Of a stretch of 64,000 nt of DNA, positions 46,946 to 58,079 are shown in pieces. The stretch lies in the NCBI GenBank assembly GCA_023014335.1, contig JAECYW010000006.1, forward strand, positions 248,001 to 312,000, given 5' to 3'. Every line of letters begins with the position of its first letter. The first letter of the stretch is position 1. The translations under genes and the position numbers were made by a program. Below the pieces are notes generated by a model, which worked only from the letters and a program-made list of their open reading frames with translations, was not told where the DNA came from and did not search any database. The DNA is from Galerina marginata (Eukaryota > Basidiomycota > Agaricomycetes > Agaricales > Galerinaceae).

Positions 46946-47681
46946 TTCGGGCTTGTACGTTCTCAACACTAATATGCAACGGTGGACAAAGCAATACCGT
47001 ATGTGAAGCGAGCGCCGTCAATTTCCATTCACAGAAGTGGGTCCAACATACATACACTTTATATCCGTTAATCTGCAGTTTTTGACTTCATCCTTAAAAG
47101 TTGCAAGAATACCGAATTTATGCGTCTTTCGTCACTGAAGATTAGATTGTCCAAACTTTTCTTCTGGCTCGCATACCTATTCAACCACAGGGATGGATCT
47201 GAACCAATTTACCCTTGGATAGAGCGAACCTACAATATGATCATTTCGTTCTGGGAGATTCTAGCGAGAGTCTTCGTGGAGTTCTCTCCATGTTCTGTCG
47301 GAAATCTCATGTACCGAATATATTTAATTGAGCAGTCAAACTGGCGCCAGGAGAATCTGAACGCCCATCATGGTGATGAAGTCGATTTAGACCAAAGAAA
47401 TTTATCACTTCGTCAATAAATTCCTCTGAAGCCGCTCATCATTTTGAGAAATCAGAAAGGTATGTACCACAGCTCTCTTCCAGGTACAGGCCATGAAAAT
47501 GAGGATATTGACGGTGATAATATTTAAGCTTGGATCATTGAGATCTGTTGTGTAAGATCTTGCGCCGGAATTTAAACACGTCAACTTTACGTGTATTTCA
47601 ACTACTTTAACTGACGGCAGAAAAGCTATAAAATCAACACAAAAGCTATTCGCCTCTCTTGATTTCGAACATCGTTGAACA
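46946..47681. other. Intergenic, upstream of F-box-like gene
   Basis: A 99-codon plus-strand frame (47120-47419) with hydrophobic start and no recognised motif is the only candidate. The sequence just before 47682 contains TATAAAATC, a possible promoter element. Confidence 0.3.
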
Positions 47682-49000
47682 ATGTCCGCGCACTCTCTTG
47701 CTTCCTCCTCGTTCATATCCGCTACCTCTCTTCCATCCCCCGTTGCTCCATTGTGCATCCTCCAATGGGGTGGCCTCCTTCACTTGAGCGACGACATTGC
47801 TCTGTACTTATCGGACGATGAAGCTCTCGGCCACATGGCACAAGCCTGTAGAGCATTTGCCCGTGCCGTTTACAAAGTTCGATATCGCCAGCTCCACCTC
47901 ACGGGAAAGAAGTCCGACGAATGGACAGTACGCGTACACGAGTTCGTGGCTCAGCACAACAACCACTTCTGGGGCTTCCAGTTCGTGCACGAACTCACCA
48001 TTGAGTTAAGCACATGGCACCGGACCTCCCTCGAGTTTCTGATTCAACTTATCCAACCGATGCTCACCGGAGTCCACACCATTCATATCTTCGGATATGA
48101 ATTGTTACGTCCCTCCAACAGCAAATGGCTCACTTCCCTCCTCAAGCTCACTGAGCCGACGACCATTTCTTTCAACGGGTCTATCATTCCCTACTATGTC
48201 CTCGAATTCAATATCCCGAGTATTCGGTTTGTGGAGTTTAACTCATGTCGTATATTCTATCCCAATGCCGACCGGGAGGAACTTGATCGCCGCGAGGATA
48301 TGATTGACGCCCATCTCGTTCTGGCTAAAGGTGGATCGGGCTGGAGCCGGGTCGAATCTGTCACCAGCGGCGCGATTAATGCAGAGACGTTGCGACTGTT
48401 GCAGCGTTCTTGTGCGTTACCATCACTTACTTTACGACGTGAGTTCCATTATTGTCTTGTTCCTCGGGTTGACTCATTATGTCAATGTCAGTAATTTTCC
48501 ATCAATGCGACACAGAAGTACAACTGTCCAACATCATCTCGGCAATTCAGCATCTCACAATACAGGTTCCGGACACTGCTGTTGAAGCCGTTCCATCGTT
48601 CTTTCGGAAAAATCTCCCAGCAGCACTTTCCCTGCAGACTTTGGAGATCGTTTACGAGGCTGAATTCGACGACATTTCCACCCCATATCTCATTTTGGAC
48701 CTCATTACCCCCACCCTCCTAGCCGCTGCCAAACGTATACCCCACTGCCGCCTTAGGTGCATCAGCTTCCGGTTTAGGGTCCCTGAGAACCTGCTGCAGA
48801 TTGGAGGCATCGACTGCAAGGTCTCTGCGAGGGCAATTCGCATCGAAGCGACGAACGAAGCCCAACAACCTCTCCGTTTGCCCATCGCGCTTCCTGACCA
48901 CTTTGAGATTCCATTCATGTGGCGAACGCAGTGGGGCGACAAATCATGGGGGGAAGACTCGTGGATAGAAGGAGTACCCTGGGGAAATACCATGCTCTAA
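47682..49000 (+). CDS. F-box-like protein, two exons
   Basis: Exons 47682-48438 and 48492-49000 join through a 53-bp intron (GTGAGT...GTCAG) with exact phase, giving 421 codons and a stop. The N-terminal LHLSDDIALYLSDDEALGHM and ACRAFARAVYKVRYRQLHLTG segments resemble a degenerate F-box followed by the usual 'previous-exon leads into LRR' region. The rest is hydrophobic-spaced LRR-like sequence ending with two WG motifs. It is presumably a ubiquitin-ligase adaptor or a member of the large fast-evolving F-box-like group of basidiomycetes. It is complete, with no frame break. The assignment rests on pattern, not on a search. Confidence 0.65.
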
Positions 49001-49351
49001 TGCTTCGGTTGTGGGTTTTGTGACGCCAATCATGTTTTATCTCCTCGCTTTTTGGATTTCTTGGACTAAATTTGGCAGGCAATAACTACGTATCAATAGC
49101 TTTGACATTGCCTTTGTTTTATATTCAATTTGTCGTTCTCCCCCGCAATAATATGTTGATCCCCCTTTCTGTCTAGGCCCTTTAGCTTTGCTCAAACGGA
49201 GTTTCATGACTTGACTTATCTGGACTCGAAACACTCAAAATTGGTTCGTTCTTGGCTGCGACTAGTACCTTAGCCGAAAGCCCTGAAATTTATTGGCACG
49301 ATATGTCAGCTGCGCAGCCAAGTGATCATCGGGAATTAAATTTCTAACGCA
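49001..49351. other. Intergenic
   Basis: Likely 3' UTR of the F-box-like gene, then unassigned sequence. Confidence 0.3.
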
Positions 49352-49603
49352 CGTCACTTACCTTGGCAACTGTCTTCCCACTATTTATTGACGTCGTTTA
49401 CCCTGCATGAATTAATTGGCGCCCGTCAGCTCCGACTTGGTTTTTTTAAAACCATGTGATGAATCCTGAGCGCCGACGATCGCGAGAACTCTGTTTAAGT
49501 AGGGCGCGTCACATACCCTGACAACTTTCTTCCCACTATGTATTATTATTAAACGTATTCATTGACGTCCTTTACTGGTATCCTGCATGAATCAATTGGC
49601 GCC
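49352..49603. repeat. Imperfect direct repeat, two copies about 155 bp apart
   Basis: Copies at 49352-49423 and 49507-49603 share TTCTTCCCACTAT, ATTGACGTC, CCTGCATGAAT and AATTGGCGCC in order. The second copy has about 25 extra bases. Confidence 0.6.
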
Positions 49604-49924
49604 GAAAAACGGACGCATCTTCGAAGCCACAAGAAATGCCGGATAAATTGTTGCGAAGTTTAGGGCCAAACGAGCTAGATTGTTTCTGAAAGCCATCACT
49701 TGAAACTAGCTACTGTTTGGAGAAATTTAGGGCCCTGAAATCAGATCCCACCGTGCTTAATTTTGTCAGGGACATGAGGCCGTCACTTGAAGAAAGCGAT
49801 TTGGATGGTACAGTATGTACAACTAAATTAAATTCGATAGAGCTATTCGGCTCGCGTTACTCTACTTGTGGACTGGCCAAGCGGTCCCGAAGTTGTGGAA
49901 TTATATTCAGGGATATGCGGTGGA

Positions 49925-50030
49925 ATTGGCCAATCTGAACTACCCGAGCAGCTCGGGTCTGGCAAGGCTCAGGGACCGCGTCGAGCAGGCACGCGTGATC
50001 GTCAAGGCCAAGCCCAACTTCACCGTCGCT
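49925..50030. repeat. Dispersed GC-rich repeat, partial copy 4
   Basis: Contains GAGCAGCTCGGGTCTGGCAA and CGCGTCGAGCAGGC, the core of the copies at 40.6 and 46.8 kb. Confidence 0.5.
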
Positions 50031-50499
50031 GCTTTGTCGCAAGGATACAGGACCAGTATTACAGGTGATCAGGTAAACGGTGGACAGGGCGATAAGAATT
50101 CAACGCACAAAAATGCCGAGGCCCACGGAGGAGGAGGACAGCACGATGTTCAGCAGATCTGGCGTGGGCGGAGGAGCCACGGTAGCTCAGCCGATGATCC
50201 TGTTCGTCCGTTGTTGGTACAGTATCATCGGTAAGGGTAACGAACCAAAATGTCCTAGCACCCCTCCAGTATGAATACAATACGGGCTTGCAATCCAGCC
50301 ATAATTGAAACTGCTGTTGCAACCTGCGCCCGACCGCAGAGCCTTAACAATTACAAACTATCGATCATAAGTTTAAGTGTCCAGCGGGTTGGAGGATGAG
50401 AGCCCTACTTACGTTTAAGTCGTTGAGAAACTCATAGAAACTCGGGTTGAAGCCGTTAGTTCAGCTCCTCCCCATCCAGAAAACGTGAGTTGTCGCCGG

Positions 50500-52750
50500 T
50501 CACTCGGCTGTGGAGCGCCTACTCATATCATTTCGTGTCACTATCATGCTGGAATCTATAACAACATCGAGGGTCAATGTTTGGTCTGAACAAAGAAATG
50601 AGAAACGAACATACTCGAGCCTAAGATAGGAAACACGGCAGGATCAACTTTGATGAAGGCGTTGGTTCAGTCGACCCTCCTATGGCTATGGTGGCGGTAG
50701 GACCTCAGAACTTGTAGGCGATATGACCAATGACGAGCACCGTTTGCAAGAGTTCTAGACGAACTCAACACCCCACTGGTCTTGATGGAAGCACTGGAAG
50801 ACAGACAGACTATATGACAGAAGGCCGTTCAACCTAAAAGAAGGGAGAAAAATCGTTAACTTGTGCTGCTGTGACGGAAGGGAAGAACAAGCATTTAACG
50901 TTTGTTCTAGGAAGGAGGACTGCGTAGGTACACATTATACAGCGTTCTCTCTTCTCGCATCACGATCCGCCTCATATCGACGGCGAGACTGAGACCTTGA
51001 AGCCAGCGCGATAGAGACAGCGAAGAACATACTGCACGTTCGTGGTCAGCACAGACACCAGTGGGAAAAACATCGTAAAAACGAACCAAAACGACAGAAG
51101 TACCTTTGACATTGCTCAGAGTGACGAGTATCGATCGTACTCATGGGGTCAATCCAAAGCCCTAGAGATAAATATGTCGATCATAAGTCCAATGTAAGCT
51201 CCAAGAACAAAAATAAACACACCTCTTCCACCAGCCCACGAATGACGTAGTTCCTATTAACGTCACGCCGTCGACGACCTCCATAGGAGTGATAAGCTTT
51301 CCGAAACTTCGACGAATATTGATGTTGCTCAGCCCGATCCTAGGTTACGAAACGTCAGAAAGGAAATAAAATCAAAGCATGCAGTTATAAATTACTTACT
51401 TGGCCATCCGCCATCCAGCTCGAGCGGTGGCTTGCCTGCTCACATCACACGAGTTCATGTTGAAGCTACCGTAGAGTCTACAACGATTTTGAGGTCAGTT
51501 TTTTGTTGGGGATAAGAGAAGAGAGAAGAAACGAACATACCTGAGCCTGGCCAGACGAAGATAGCGCTAGGGGCGGCAGCAGCAGCAGCTTGCATTGGTG
51601 ACGTGGCAGTGTCGTTTACGCCAGCTACGATGCCATATGAGTCATATGTGGTATCACCACATGGACTCTGCACGTTGCGAATGAGTTCGCTAGCCAAGGT
51701 AAGAGTAAAACAAAACAAATCCATGCGGGCAAAACTTCCGACGATATTTACCAGAAGGAGTGAAGGCAGTAATTGTGGGGTAAATCGGAATCCCTCGCCG
51801 CAATCAACTACACGCTACAGGTCAGATCAGCAGCTAATATTGGAGCAAACTAAAAACGAACCATAATAACGAAAGAGGCTCCAGAGAGGTGACTAACTCT
51901 AGAACCAAGGCAAATCCTCCGCAGTTTACGGTCGAACAACCCGCGGCAGTTCTGGTGCCACCACGGTCAAGGCAGCAGAAGAGACTAGCGTTCTTCCTCC
52001 CAAAATGCGAACAAGGATTATTGGCCGCCGACTAGGACAGACGGGCAACATCTAGTCTCGAGCATGAAAACCGCCTGCTCGAAAGAGGGACGATGAAAAG
52101 CACAGAGACGAGGGGTGATATATAGCGAAGGGCAGATATTGGACACGTGTTGAACAATACTCATCAATTGGAGCGGTAGTCGGACCTGGAAGAAGAAAGG
52201 AATTAGGAACTAAGAAACCACCGTGACGGAGATCTAGACTCACGTTCAGGTGTTTGGTGCGCGCAATCTAGGCGCCTCAGAGTGATGACGGCGACGCGAC
52301 GCGGCCGATAACCTGTATAGAGACATTGTAAAGCTTCTTGAAGCTAGCTCTAAACCAATAACAGCGAATAAGCGGGTGAACGAGGAATTGGAATAAGGTG
52401 TACCTAGTAACAATCGTCTAATATGCTCTGCTGGACTACCCAGACGGGTCGTGCGAGAAGTGAGAGCTGCAATAGGCACCAGTCAGTAGGTCAAAGAAGA
52501 GGGGATGAACCAGGAACTCACACCAAGGAAAAGAGAAATCGCCCCTCGAAATCGCCAACGCGTCTACTGCTTCAGAAACTAAATAGACCATAATATCGTT
52601 CCAAAGAAAGAACGAAAGTCGTGAGGAAACGCGTTCGTTTAGCGTCCTAACACAGTAGAAGCGGGAAGGTCGATGTTGATGGCAAGAGGACAAGATTTGG
52701 CTTGTCAACGCGTCGACTGTGCAGTTCAGCCCCACGAAGGCAATGCCGAG
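50500..52750 (-). CDS. Uncertain multi-exon locus with duplicated exon block
   Basis: Several exon-like stretches occur on the minus strand: near 52530-52680 (NDIMVYLVSEAVDALAISRG, then a GTGTGAG donor), 52410-52470 (LTSRTTRLGSPAEHIRRLL), 51545-51720 (CGDTTYDSYGIVAGVNDTAT, Ala-rich, then a GTATGTTCG donor) and 51240-51350. The block around 51400-51620 is repeated, diverged, at about 50490-50700, including the GTATGTTCGTTTCT donor and its intron. I could not join the exons into one frame with confidence, and do not recognise the protein. It may be a decaying gene. Confidence 0.3.
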
Positions 52751-54456
52751 AACCGAGCCGATGTGATTTCAAAGATTTCACACGATGATTGTCAAATCTT
52801 GGACCGCAATCTTATCTCAAAAACCGTCTTGCCTCCTCCCATGGGCACATCTAACTTACCGAGAGCGTAGTCCAGTGCGTGGATTGCTCTAACGATCTAT
52901 TAGCCCCTGCGATGCCATTGGGTGGCTATTTCGTGGAAGATCGTTTCTGGCAATAATGTTCAGCACGAGTGTGACTCGCTCTCCATCTGCTTATCCGTTC
53001 CCAGCTGGCCCAGCTGTGGTCTTTCTTGGCTTTCTTTCTGGCGACCCATTCTTGCTTTCGTGTGTCCACAAAACTCCCTGCCCTGTGATTATTTTCTCCA
53101 ACTTTAGTCCTCTGTAAATTCGACCTGGCTGCTGCACAGTCCGTGTAACCTTGTCACTTCATCGTCTTTAACCTAAATATGCTCTCCTGCTGGACATCGC
53201 CTTTCGCAGAAACTTACTCCTCTTGGAACCAAGTCTGTAACACTAAACTTTGTATGCAAACGAGAGGTTCTCTGCTCAAACTCAAGGAGTTGTACGTTTC
53301 TTCGGGTAACCTTTTTAATCCTATTCGTAACATCGTTTAATATTCTTTTCCGAACCATTTTCCAGTTCAATTTACGGCCCCACATTATTCGGGTAATTCA
53401 GGTTCTGAACGGCAGGCACCCTGCCACATGAACAATGCTATCAAAGTCATGGCACTGACAACAAATAATTGGTCGAGTTTTGACCTACTTATGAACAGAG
53501 TGTGCAGTGGCGATGCTTTCCGCGCATTATAAGTTCCATCTGCCTGTACTTTCGATCGCGCACTTTCAATTGCTTGCAATGATCCAAATACCGTCGTCGC
53601 GAGCCCGGTTCTCAAGCTGGTTTCCGAGTTCTTCGATACGTCGGCCAGATGATTGTGAGTGTTCGCCGACCTAAAATCGGACAAACTGCTTCAGCTATTT
53701 CAGATACAGTCAAAGACAATGAACGTACTTTGAAACCTCAGTCTCACGCTAAGTAATAATGGAAACTCCTGCTGTGGATGGTAATGTAAACTTCCATCGT
53801 AGGGGCCTCAAGGGCATGCCGAGGTTATGGACGAGAATTATAGTAACAGCCCGTCAGCACTTACGGGTATAGGGATCGTAATCCGAGGGGACACCGAAGA
53901 AGTGCGGCCCAGAAATGAGTAAAATACAGTGGATTTTGTTGAATTTAACAGGATAAGCTGTATCTCATTCATTTTAGGCCAAAAATTGCATTCTTGGGCT
54001 CGTTTTAAAGGCCACAAGTATGCAAATTGCTACCCATACCCGTCCGTACCCGTCGGGACCCACCCGTGACCTGTACGAGTACGACGAACCCGTGCACTTC
54101 CCTACAGGTACCGGGCCGGGACAATTTGCAACGAAGAAAACGGAAAACGTCCGAATAAGCTTTATTATATGGCTTTCTCCTGATGACTGAGGGTTGTATG
54201 TGCATGTATGAAAATATATTCGCCAGAGCCAATATATTCGCTTAAATGTGACTAAATCCTTATATTCTCTGGGATCATTACAACTCTCGTAAGCATTATA
54301 ATTCTTGCAATCGCTTATATTCACAGCCTGGCTCATAACCTCCGCAATTATGACCCAGCCTTATAAGTTTTTAGTCAGGTTTATTTGGATACATGAGTCG
54401 ATCTCAATTATGGGATTTATCACTATTTTACGAGAACATATTCACACGTATCCACA
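52751..54456. other. Mostly unassigned; one protein-like minus-strand frame
   Basis: A minus frame at 53385-53684 includes HLADVSKNSETSLRTGLATT and SLQAIESARSKVQADG, which look like an exon, but no partners were found. Otherwise short frames only. Confidence 0.25.
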
Positions 54457-54486
54457 TATCCTAGATGTGCACTTTTGCTGATGGCC
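54457..54486. repeat. 30-bp motif identical to 21931-21960
   Basis: Identical 30-bp copy, lying about 45 bp beyond the stop codon of the minus-strand gene at 54530, so it may fall in its 3' UTR. Confidence 0.7.
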
Positions 54487-54529
54487 ATTAGATAAACGGG
54501 TGAGTGTACGAACAAATGAATTTATGATA

Positions 54530-56808
54530 TCAAACATTACTGACCTCCTTTTCATCCGATGTCAGTTTATCAAAAGCCATCTTGACCTCGTCTTTGGGAA
54601 CACGTTTGCGGTCGCCACAGTAGAATTGACCGAAGAGGTTTCTACGTCCGCGTCAGCTAAAGTATTACTTAAGGAAACCCGAGAAAAAAACTTACAACGC
54701 CGAGGAGCTGTTTTTCGAAAATACAAACAGAGGTCCCGCTACAGTTGCGGACGTCATCGGCAGTGCTGACAACGGCAGGGGTTTCACTGCAGTGATAGCT
54801 TGTAGGACTTGTGTTTAATCAACAACAGAATTACAAAAATACGCAGACACTTACACGCGGAATCGTCTTGAGCTCGAGGAAGAGGATTTTCTTTTTCGTT
54901 TAAGGCTGCGACACGGGATTTTGTGGTTGCGTTAGCCTGCGTTGCGGACCCATTACCTTTGGCACTGATCCGAATACAAAATTAGATGATACGCAGAACA
55001 GAAGCAAAGGGGCGACATACAATGGGTTCTTCACAACAAAGGTCTAGTGAGAAAAAGTTTGTAAGACCAAAGAAGATTAACCGATAAAAATACACACCTT
55101 TGGGTTGTTTGCATCTAACTCATTTGGTGAAGTGATACTCGGATTGGACATGGTTTGATGACCCTCGAGAGCGGCAGCCTCGCCACCAGCTGCAATAGGG
55201 CCAATCCCAACCATAAGACTGTTCACCTCCGAAAATGGCATGCGATCGGCCACACCTTCAGCCTTGGGTTCCTCGGGTGATTTTATTTCAGTTGGCGGTG
55301 TAACGACTTCATGTGTGGCCTGTGGAACCACATCAAGTGCTTTCCCGACGACACCGGACGATGAAGCAGCCACTAGGTCAGCTGCAGAGGCGGTATTGAT
55401 GGCTTCATCGTGTGGAGTGGCAGCAGTGGTGTCGACAACATCAACATTTGGAGCGGCGATGGCGGTATCGACGGCTTCAACGTGCGGAGCGGTGGCGGTG
55501 GTATCAAGAGCTTTGACGTGGAAATTAGAAATCAGTTGCGATCAGTTGGGGTGTCACACCTGTCTCAGGAATTGTGGTCTCTGTAGCCGCGCACACAACC
55601 ACAGGGGCTTCGCCTGAGTTGATTGAAGCTGCGACCGCCGTTAATGCTACTACACTAAAGCTTAAGACAGGTGTGGTAAGAGTTAAATGAACTTACGTGA
55701 CTTGTCTAGGTTATCTGTACGCGCAGTCTTCGTTGCCTTCTCTGATTTGACAGTGGCCGAAGGAGCGACTTTGCGTTTCTTGAAAGATTCGGTTTTAATA
55801 TCGGGTTCTTCTTTGACATCGACAGCGAGGCCCAGGAGTTTGCGATTGGCCGGCTTCCTAGCCCAGCTAAAATAAATGTCAGTTGCAAGCCGCTCGAGCT
55901 TCCAATTTCCGTCTGCAAGTCGAAATTCTGGGTAGAGCTTGATCATTTCTTGATAGTAATATTGAGATGCAGCATTCGAGGCACGACCCCAAGTTGCTGG
56001 ACCCATGTTTTTACTGGCAAGCTCAACGAATACTTTACGAGCCTGTTTGCAGATCTGTGCGGCGCGCTCGTCATTGACTGAAACACCTGCCGCGTCTTGC
56101 AGATAAAGCATGGATAAACGCTGATCGCTGTTTGATGGATTGGTGGGAAGGATAGTTGCATTGTCACTGCGGTTTCGGGCTGGGTGATTTGTCCATTCAC
56201 TAAGAGTCCAAATTGTAACGGCAGGGTAGTCCTCGCGGCGAAGAGGGACAAGGGTGGTGGACATGACCAAGCCATGCGCGCCACTGTCGCCGGTGATGGA
56301 GTTGGTGTTGGCCAGGCTTGTTATCCTGTCCAGAAGTTGGTCATATGCTCCCCTGTTTATTCGCGTAAGGTTGAACATCTTATAAGAGGGATAGCAACGT
56401 ACTGCAGGGCTTTGAGTTCAGCCTGGGCTCGGAGACTCTGAACAAAAAGATTGTTAACAACTGGATTCCCAGCATTCACCAACTCATTCTGGGTTGCCTG
56501 ACGGAGAATATCCATAGGGCTTCGCCCAGATCCAGCATGGAAACTTGAGTGCGGCTGAAGTGGCTGCAAACATGATCTTGTTAGCTGACCGGAAAAGGGC
56601 CAAGAAAAAAAACAGATAAAAGCCATACCGAGCTATAGGCTTCGCTGGTGCTGTCGCTTAATCCGCTGGCTCCTGGGAAAAATCCTAAGCCAGCGTCCAA
56701 CGGATTAAGATCCCGAGGGAGAAATAACTGCCTGTCCCCAGAAGCAGGATGGCTAAACAAACTCGGAATTGGGCTGGACGTCGACATCCTGGAAGACGGG
56801 TAGGTCAT
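54530..56808 (-). CDS. Multi-exon protein of unknown function, Lys-rich C-terminal region
   Basis: Clear exons on the minus strand: 56808-56629, 56563-56403 and 56352-55697, joined by introns of 65 and 50 bp with matching phase. Further exons follow (about 55617-55562, 55510-55098, then pieces at 55040, 54980-54857, 54810-54690 and 54650-54530), less surely bounded. The middle (REDYPAVTIWTLSEW, SVNDERAAQICKQARKVFVE, NMGPATWGRASNAASQYYYQ, LYPEFRLADGNWKLERLATD) recalls, from memory, an expanded basidiomycete family with WT..W, TWG and PELR motifs, function unknown. It is followed by a basic segment (KKRKVAPSATVKSEKATKT), a likely nuclear signal, and by three 12-residue Ala/Asp repeats near 55390-55500 (HVEAVDTAIAAP, NVDVVDTTAATP, HDEAINTASAAD). 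The last exon reads FYCGDRKRVPKDEVKMAFDK. Confidence 0.6.
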
Positions 56809-56962
56809 GGTAAGAGGAAGAGAGCAGAATAAAAATTTGATAGAGAAAACACGGGCGCGGCCATCGATACCATCTGCTGCAATCTGCTAAAATATACGAA
56901 TTTCAAACCGATCGACGTTGATCTAGAGTTCGGCAACAATTGCGGACTTACACCAAAACTAT

Positions 56963-57415
56963 CATGGACTCTGAGTGTGACTCTACAGCCTCTGAGAACG
57001 AGATCAAGAAACAAGTGGCTAGCTGGGATGTTAACTGGATGAATACAACTGATACAGAGGAGGAGGAGGAAAAGAAGGAGACAGCGGATTTCTCACGCGT
57101 TGAGCCAAAGTAAGTCCGTTTATTCGTTCTCGAGGCTCGTCGTGACTTACAGTTTATTTAATACCTGTTGGCAGTATTCCGGATATCATCGATCTCCAAG
57201 TTCAGCTTGATGCACTCTGGCTGCATTTGTCGAGGTTGGCGTATGGACCGGTATATGCGATGCAAGATGATGGACACATATCACTTATGATCGGGACAAC
57301 GCTGGTAAGTTGTTCTATTTCCTTTTTCACCGACGCTAATGAAAGAATTTTGTCTTCTGGGTGTCGTTCTAGGATATCTGCTCGGACGTCGTTGTACACC
57401 TTGTCAGATGCAGTT
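56963..57415 (+). CDS. Possible small acidic protein, three exons
   Basis: ATG 56963 opens a 49-codon acidic exon (TDTEEEEEKKETADF) ending at a good donor GTAAGTCCG. A 65-bp intron follows, then an exon reading IPDIIDLQVQLDALWLHLSR to a second GTAAGT donor near 57304. The third exon stops soon after 57370. Splice sites and phases agree. However, the second and third exons lie antisense to a recognisable transposase fragment (57588-57202), so they may be coincidental. Possible convergent remnants. Confidence 0.3.
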
Positions 57416-57588
57416 GTCGTTGAAAGAAAGAGGCGGAGTGCAAGGAGAACATCAGGATTATCAATTTCGAGGACTTTCTCTAAATGGCCTAGACAATCGA
57501 AACCAAACGCATTCTTTTCGGAGAATGTGATGAGAGCTGGTGGTACAGTGAGGCCCGTTTTCAAAAACCGGCGCGACATCATGACCAA
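57202..57588 (-). pseudogene. Fragment resembling a Plavaka/KDZ-type transposase N-terminal region
   Basis: A 128-codon minus frame includes FDCLGHLEKVLEIDNPDVLL, YNDVRADILERHPEDKILSL, IEQLTSVVPIISDMCPSSCI and AYTGPYANLDKCS. The sequence DMC.xSC.A(Y/F)TGP(F/Y)A.L..C is typical, as I remember it, of the region before the zinc cluster of basidiomycete Plavaka/KDZ-associated transposases. The expected second zinc pair is missing and the frame ends. The catalytic domain is absent, so this is a short relic. Confidence 0.55.
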
Positions 57589-57749
57589 GTAACGACTCGA
57601 GACTTTTGTCTAAACACACTATCTAATTAGATGTTCATTTGCTCTTGGTCATACCGTGTAGTTTAAACAATGTCATTGAAGTCCTGTGATACGTAGATAC
57701 AGAGTGGTAAGTGAATGGACGTGTTGAATATCAGATTGATGCTTCTATT

Positions 57750-58060
57750 TCAGATGGTCGGGCGCAGCGAACGTATACGTTAATCAAGAATCTAAAAGGC
57801 TGGGGTCAATTGAGTCTGGCATTGTCACTCTATGTCGAAAATCTGATTTACCAGTTTTCGGATATGTGAAGTTTGCGCCAGGGCGTTTCGACATTCAAGT
57901 GACCCAAACGAATGATGCATTCAGTGCATGCCGTGTGGAAGATCCGACTACTGAAGAGATCTTGCTGTTATCTCAAAAATTGGTGGAATGCAAAGCTAAT
58001 TGTCCTACCTCGGCAAACGAGGAAGGTCATCTGTGGCAAGATGCTCCGGAGCGTTTATGA
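57750..58060 (+). CDS. Open frame beside the 319-bp array, unknown
   Basis: After a pyrimidine-rich acceptor (ATTTCAG at about 57755) a plus-strand frame reads ESKRLGSIESGIVTLCRKSD, GYVKFAPGRFDIQVTQTNDA and EEILLLSQKLVECKANCPTS to a stop at 58060. The second half aligns with the 319-bp units (DTRTEIISQLTQDL, HTLGEEEGH). On the minus strand the same DNA looks like a diverged copy of the array exons. Which strand was coding is unresolved. Confidence 0.3.
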
Positions 58061-58079
58061 AGAAAACATTGACAGGATT

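Noticed and set aside
57202..57600. Plus-strand 121-codon frame (antisense of the transposase relic)
   Set aside because: The minus strand gives a recognisable transposase segment; the plus frame is best explained as its complement.
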